Part shown: piece after piece, positions 4,214 through 5,594 of the stretch
Numbering within the stretch: position 1 is the stretch's first letter
Layout of the letters: every line of letters starts with the position of its first letter
Assembly: GCA_024653405.1 (NCBI GenBank)
Contig: JANLGB010000151.1
Location: 1 to 5,594, forward strand
Source of the DNA: Candidatus Saccharicenans sp.
GTDB lineage: Bacteria > Acidobacteriota > Aminicenantia > Aminicenantales > Saccharicenantaceae
Direction: 5' to 3'
Length of the DNA: 5,594 nucleotides
The notes under the pieces: model-generated
What the model saw: only the letters and a program-made list of their open reading frames with translations
Databases searched by the model: none
Told to the model about the DNA's origin: nothing
Program-made: the position numbers and the translations under genes

Positions 4214-5594
4214 ATGGTTCATATCAAAGACGAAGGTTTTTCCGCCAACGCTATAAAAATCCTGAAGACCCGCTACTTCATGAAAAACGAAAAAGGCGAA
4301 CTCCTTGATAAGAAGCCCTCCGACCTCTTTCGCCGGGTAGCCGACTACATCGCCTCGGCCGAGAATAAACCGGCCGAGCGCCAGAAATGGGCCGATAAGT
4401 TCTTTGAAGTGATGATGGCCCGGGACTTCTTGCCGAACAGCCCTACTCTGACCGGGGCTGGCCGCGATATGTGTCTCAGCGCTTGCTTCGTCCTGCCCAT
4501 AGAAGATTCCATGGAATCTATTTTCGAGACAGTCAAGAATGCCGCCCTGGTGCACAAGGAAGGCGGCGGCACCGGATTCGATTTCAGTAACCTCCGCCCT
4601 AAAGGTAGCTTTGTCCACAAGACCCAGGGCGTGGCTTCAGGCCCCGTGTCCTTCCTGAAGGTCATCGACGCCGCCACCGAGGCCGTCAAGCAGGGCGGCA
4701 CCCGCCGCGGAGCCAACATCGGCATCCTGCGGGTCGACCATCCCGACATCGAAGAATTCGTCACCATGAAGCGCGACGGCAAGACCCTCAACAATTTCAA
4801 CATCTCGGTAGCCATCACCGATGAATTCATGCAGGCCCTGCGGCACGACGGCTACTATTGGATTTATAACCCCTACCTTAAGAAAAAAACCGTCCGGAAA
4901 AAGGCCCGCGATATCTTCAAGCTAATCGTGGAGTCGGCCTGGGCTTCGGGCGACCCGGGCTTGATTTTTATCGACCGCATCAACCAGTTCAACCCCACCC
5001 GGGAGCTTGGTCCCATCACCGCCACCAACCCCTGCGGCGAACAGCCTCTACATCCTTATGAGTCCTGCAACCTGGGCTCAATCAACGTGGCCAACTTCTA
5101 CCACCCGGAAAAACCGGACGAGTTCGACTGGGAAAGATTGGCCGGAATGATTGAGATAGCCGTCCGCTTCCTGGATAACGTCATCGACGTCAACAAGTAC
5201 CCGCTGCCCCAGATAGCCGAGATGACCCGGGCCAACCGCCGCATCGGCCTGGGTATCATGGGCTGGGCCGACCTGCTGTTGAAGAAAAAGCTGCGCTACG
5301 ACTCGCCCGAAGCCTTGGATTTTGCCGAAAAGCTGGCTTCCTTCATGCGGGAGAAAGCCGACGAGCAGAGCGAACAGCTCGGCCAGCTCAAGGGAAGTTT
5401 CCCGAACATCAACAAGTCCATTTTCAAGGGGAAAAAGCGCCGCAACGCGACGGTCCTGACCATCGCCCCGACCGGCACCATCTCCCGCCTGGCCGGCTGT
5501 TCCAGCTCCATCGAGCCCATCTTTGCCTTTGAATTCGTGAGCAAGATCCTGGACGGAGAAATCCGCGACATCCACCCCCTGTACGAGGCCTGGA
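4214..5594 (+). CDS. nrdJ: Adenosylcobalamin-dependent (class II) ribonucleotide reductase, N-terminal 460 residues
   Basis: The frame is open to the window edge; the C-terminus is off the window. The enzyme reduces ribonucleotides to deoxyribonucleotides in the cytosol, using a thiyl radical generated from coenzyme B12, without oxygen. Visible landmarks: NSPTLTGAG (75-83); LSACFVLP with Cys91, the first redox cysteine; KEGGGTGFDFSNLRP (115-129); QGGTRRGANIG (160-170) of the substrate/effector region; ATNPCGEQPL (270-279) with Asn272, thiyl Cys274 and Glu276; YESCNLGSIN with Cys285, the second redox cysteine, eleven residues after the thiyl cysteine as in Thermotoga NrdJ; LGIMGWADLL; and the phosphate-binding APTGTIS (418-424). 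Only about 75 residues precede NSPTL, and I see no ATP-cone domain, so dATP inhibition through such a cone is not expected from this part. The cysteine-rich C-terminal tail that class II enzymes use for re-reduction cannot be checked here. Confidence 0.95.
   Translation, partial: MVHIKDEGFSANAIKILKTRYFMKNEKGELLDKKPSDLFRRVADYIASAENKPAERQKWADKFFEVMMARDFLPNSPTLTGAGRDMCLSACFVLPIEDSMESIFETVKNAALVHKEGGGTGFDFSNLRPKGSFVHKTQGVASGPVSFLKVIDAATEAVKQGGTRRGANIGILRVDHPDIEEFVTMKRDGKTLNNFNISVAITDEFMQALRHDGYYWIYNPYLKKKTVRKKARDIFKLIVESAWASGDPGLIFIDRINQFNPTRELGPITATNPCGEQPLHPYESCNLGSINVANFYHPEKPDEFDWERLAGMIEIAVRFLDNVIDVNKYPLPQIAEMTRANRRIGLGIMGWADLLLKKKLRYDSPEALDFAEKLASFMREKADEQSEQLGQLKGSFPNINKSIFKGKKRRNATVLTIAPTGTISRLAGCSSSIEPIFAFEFVSKILDGEIRDIHPLYEAW

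Noticed and set aside
4190..5575. Several long minus-strand ORFs (69-165 codons) over nrdJ
   Set aside because: They are antisense shadows of a GC-rich gene. The plus-strand frame carries unmistakable class II reductase motifs, and the shadow products are low-complexity.

Overview
This 5.6-kb window looks like ordinary chromosomal sequence from a bacterium. Coding DNA is GC-rich; the spacers between genes are long and more AT-rich. The clearest lifestyle clue is an adenosylcobalamin-dependent (class II) ribonucleotide reductase, an oxygen-independent route to deoxyribonucleotides common in anaerobes and facultative organisms. No ribosomal or other strong taxonomic marker is present. An anaerobic bacterium from a lineage such as Desulfobacterota or a relative is only a guess.

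Layout, left to right. (1) 2-970, plus strand: the C-terminal part of a YtcJ-like amidohydrolase, cut by the left edge. (2) 971-1257: convergent spacer with several hairpins that may be terminators. (3) 1258-1605, minus strand: a small two-helix membrane protein that resembles the pore module of potassium channels but has a degenerate selectivity filter. (4) 1606-2088: a 480-bp spacer holding a tandem 10-bp repeat close to the small gene, two unexplained hairpins, and a probable terminator for the transporter gene on its right. (5) 2089-3483, minus strand: a complete 464-residue 14-helix MFS transporter of DHA2 type. (6) 3484-3881: divergent regulatory spacer, rich in inverted repeats, with a tentative promoter on each side. 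(7) 3882-4175, plus strand: a 97-residue MTH1187-family thiamine-binding protein. (8) 4214-5594, plus strand: the N-terminal 460 residues of class II ribonucleotide reductase (nrdJ), running off the right edge.

The last two genes are 38 bp apart on one strand and are probably co-transcribed from the promoter near 3840. The amidohydrolase, channel-like protein and transporter have no evident shared pathway with them. I did not find a CRISPR array, mobile element, phage gene, toxin-antitoxin pair or convincing new multi-gene system. The items most worth a second look are the degenerate channel-like protein, the inverted-repeat cluster in the divergent spacer, the tandem TTGAC repeats, and the pairing of a thiamine-binding protein with the B12-dependent reductase.
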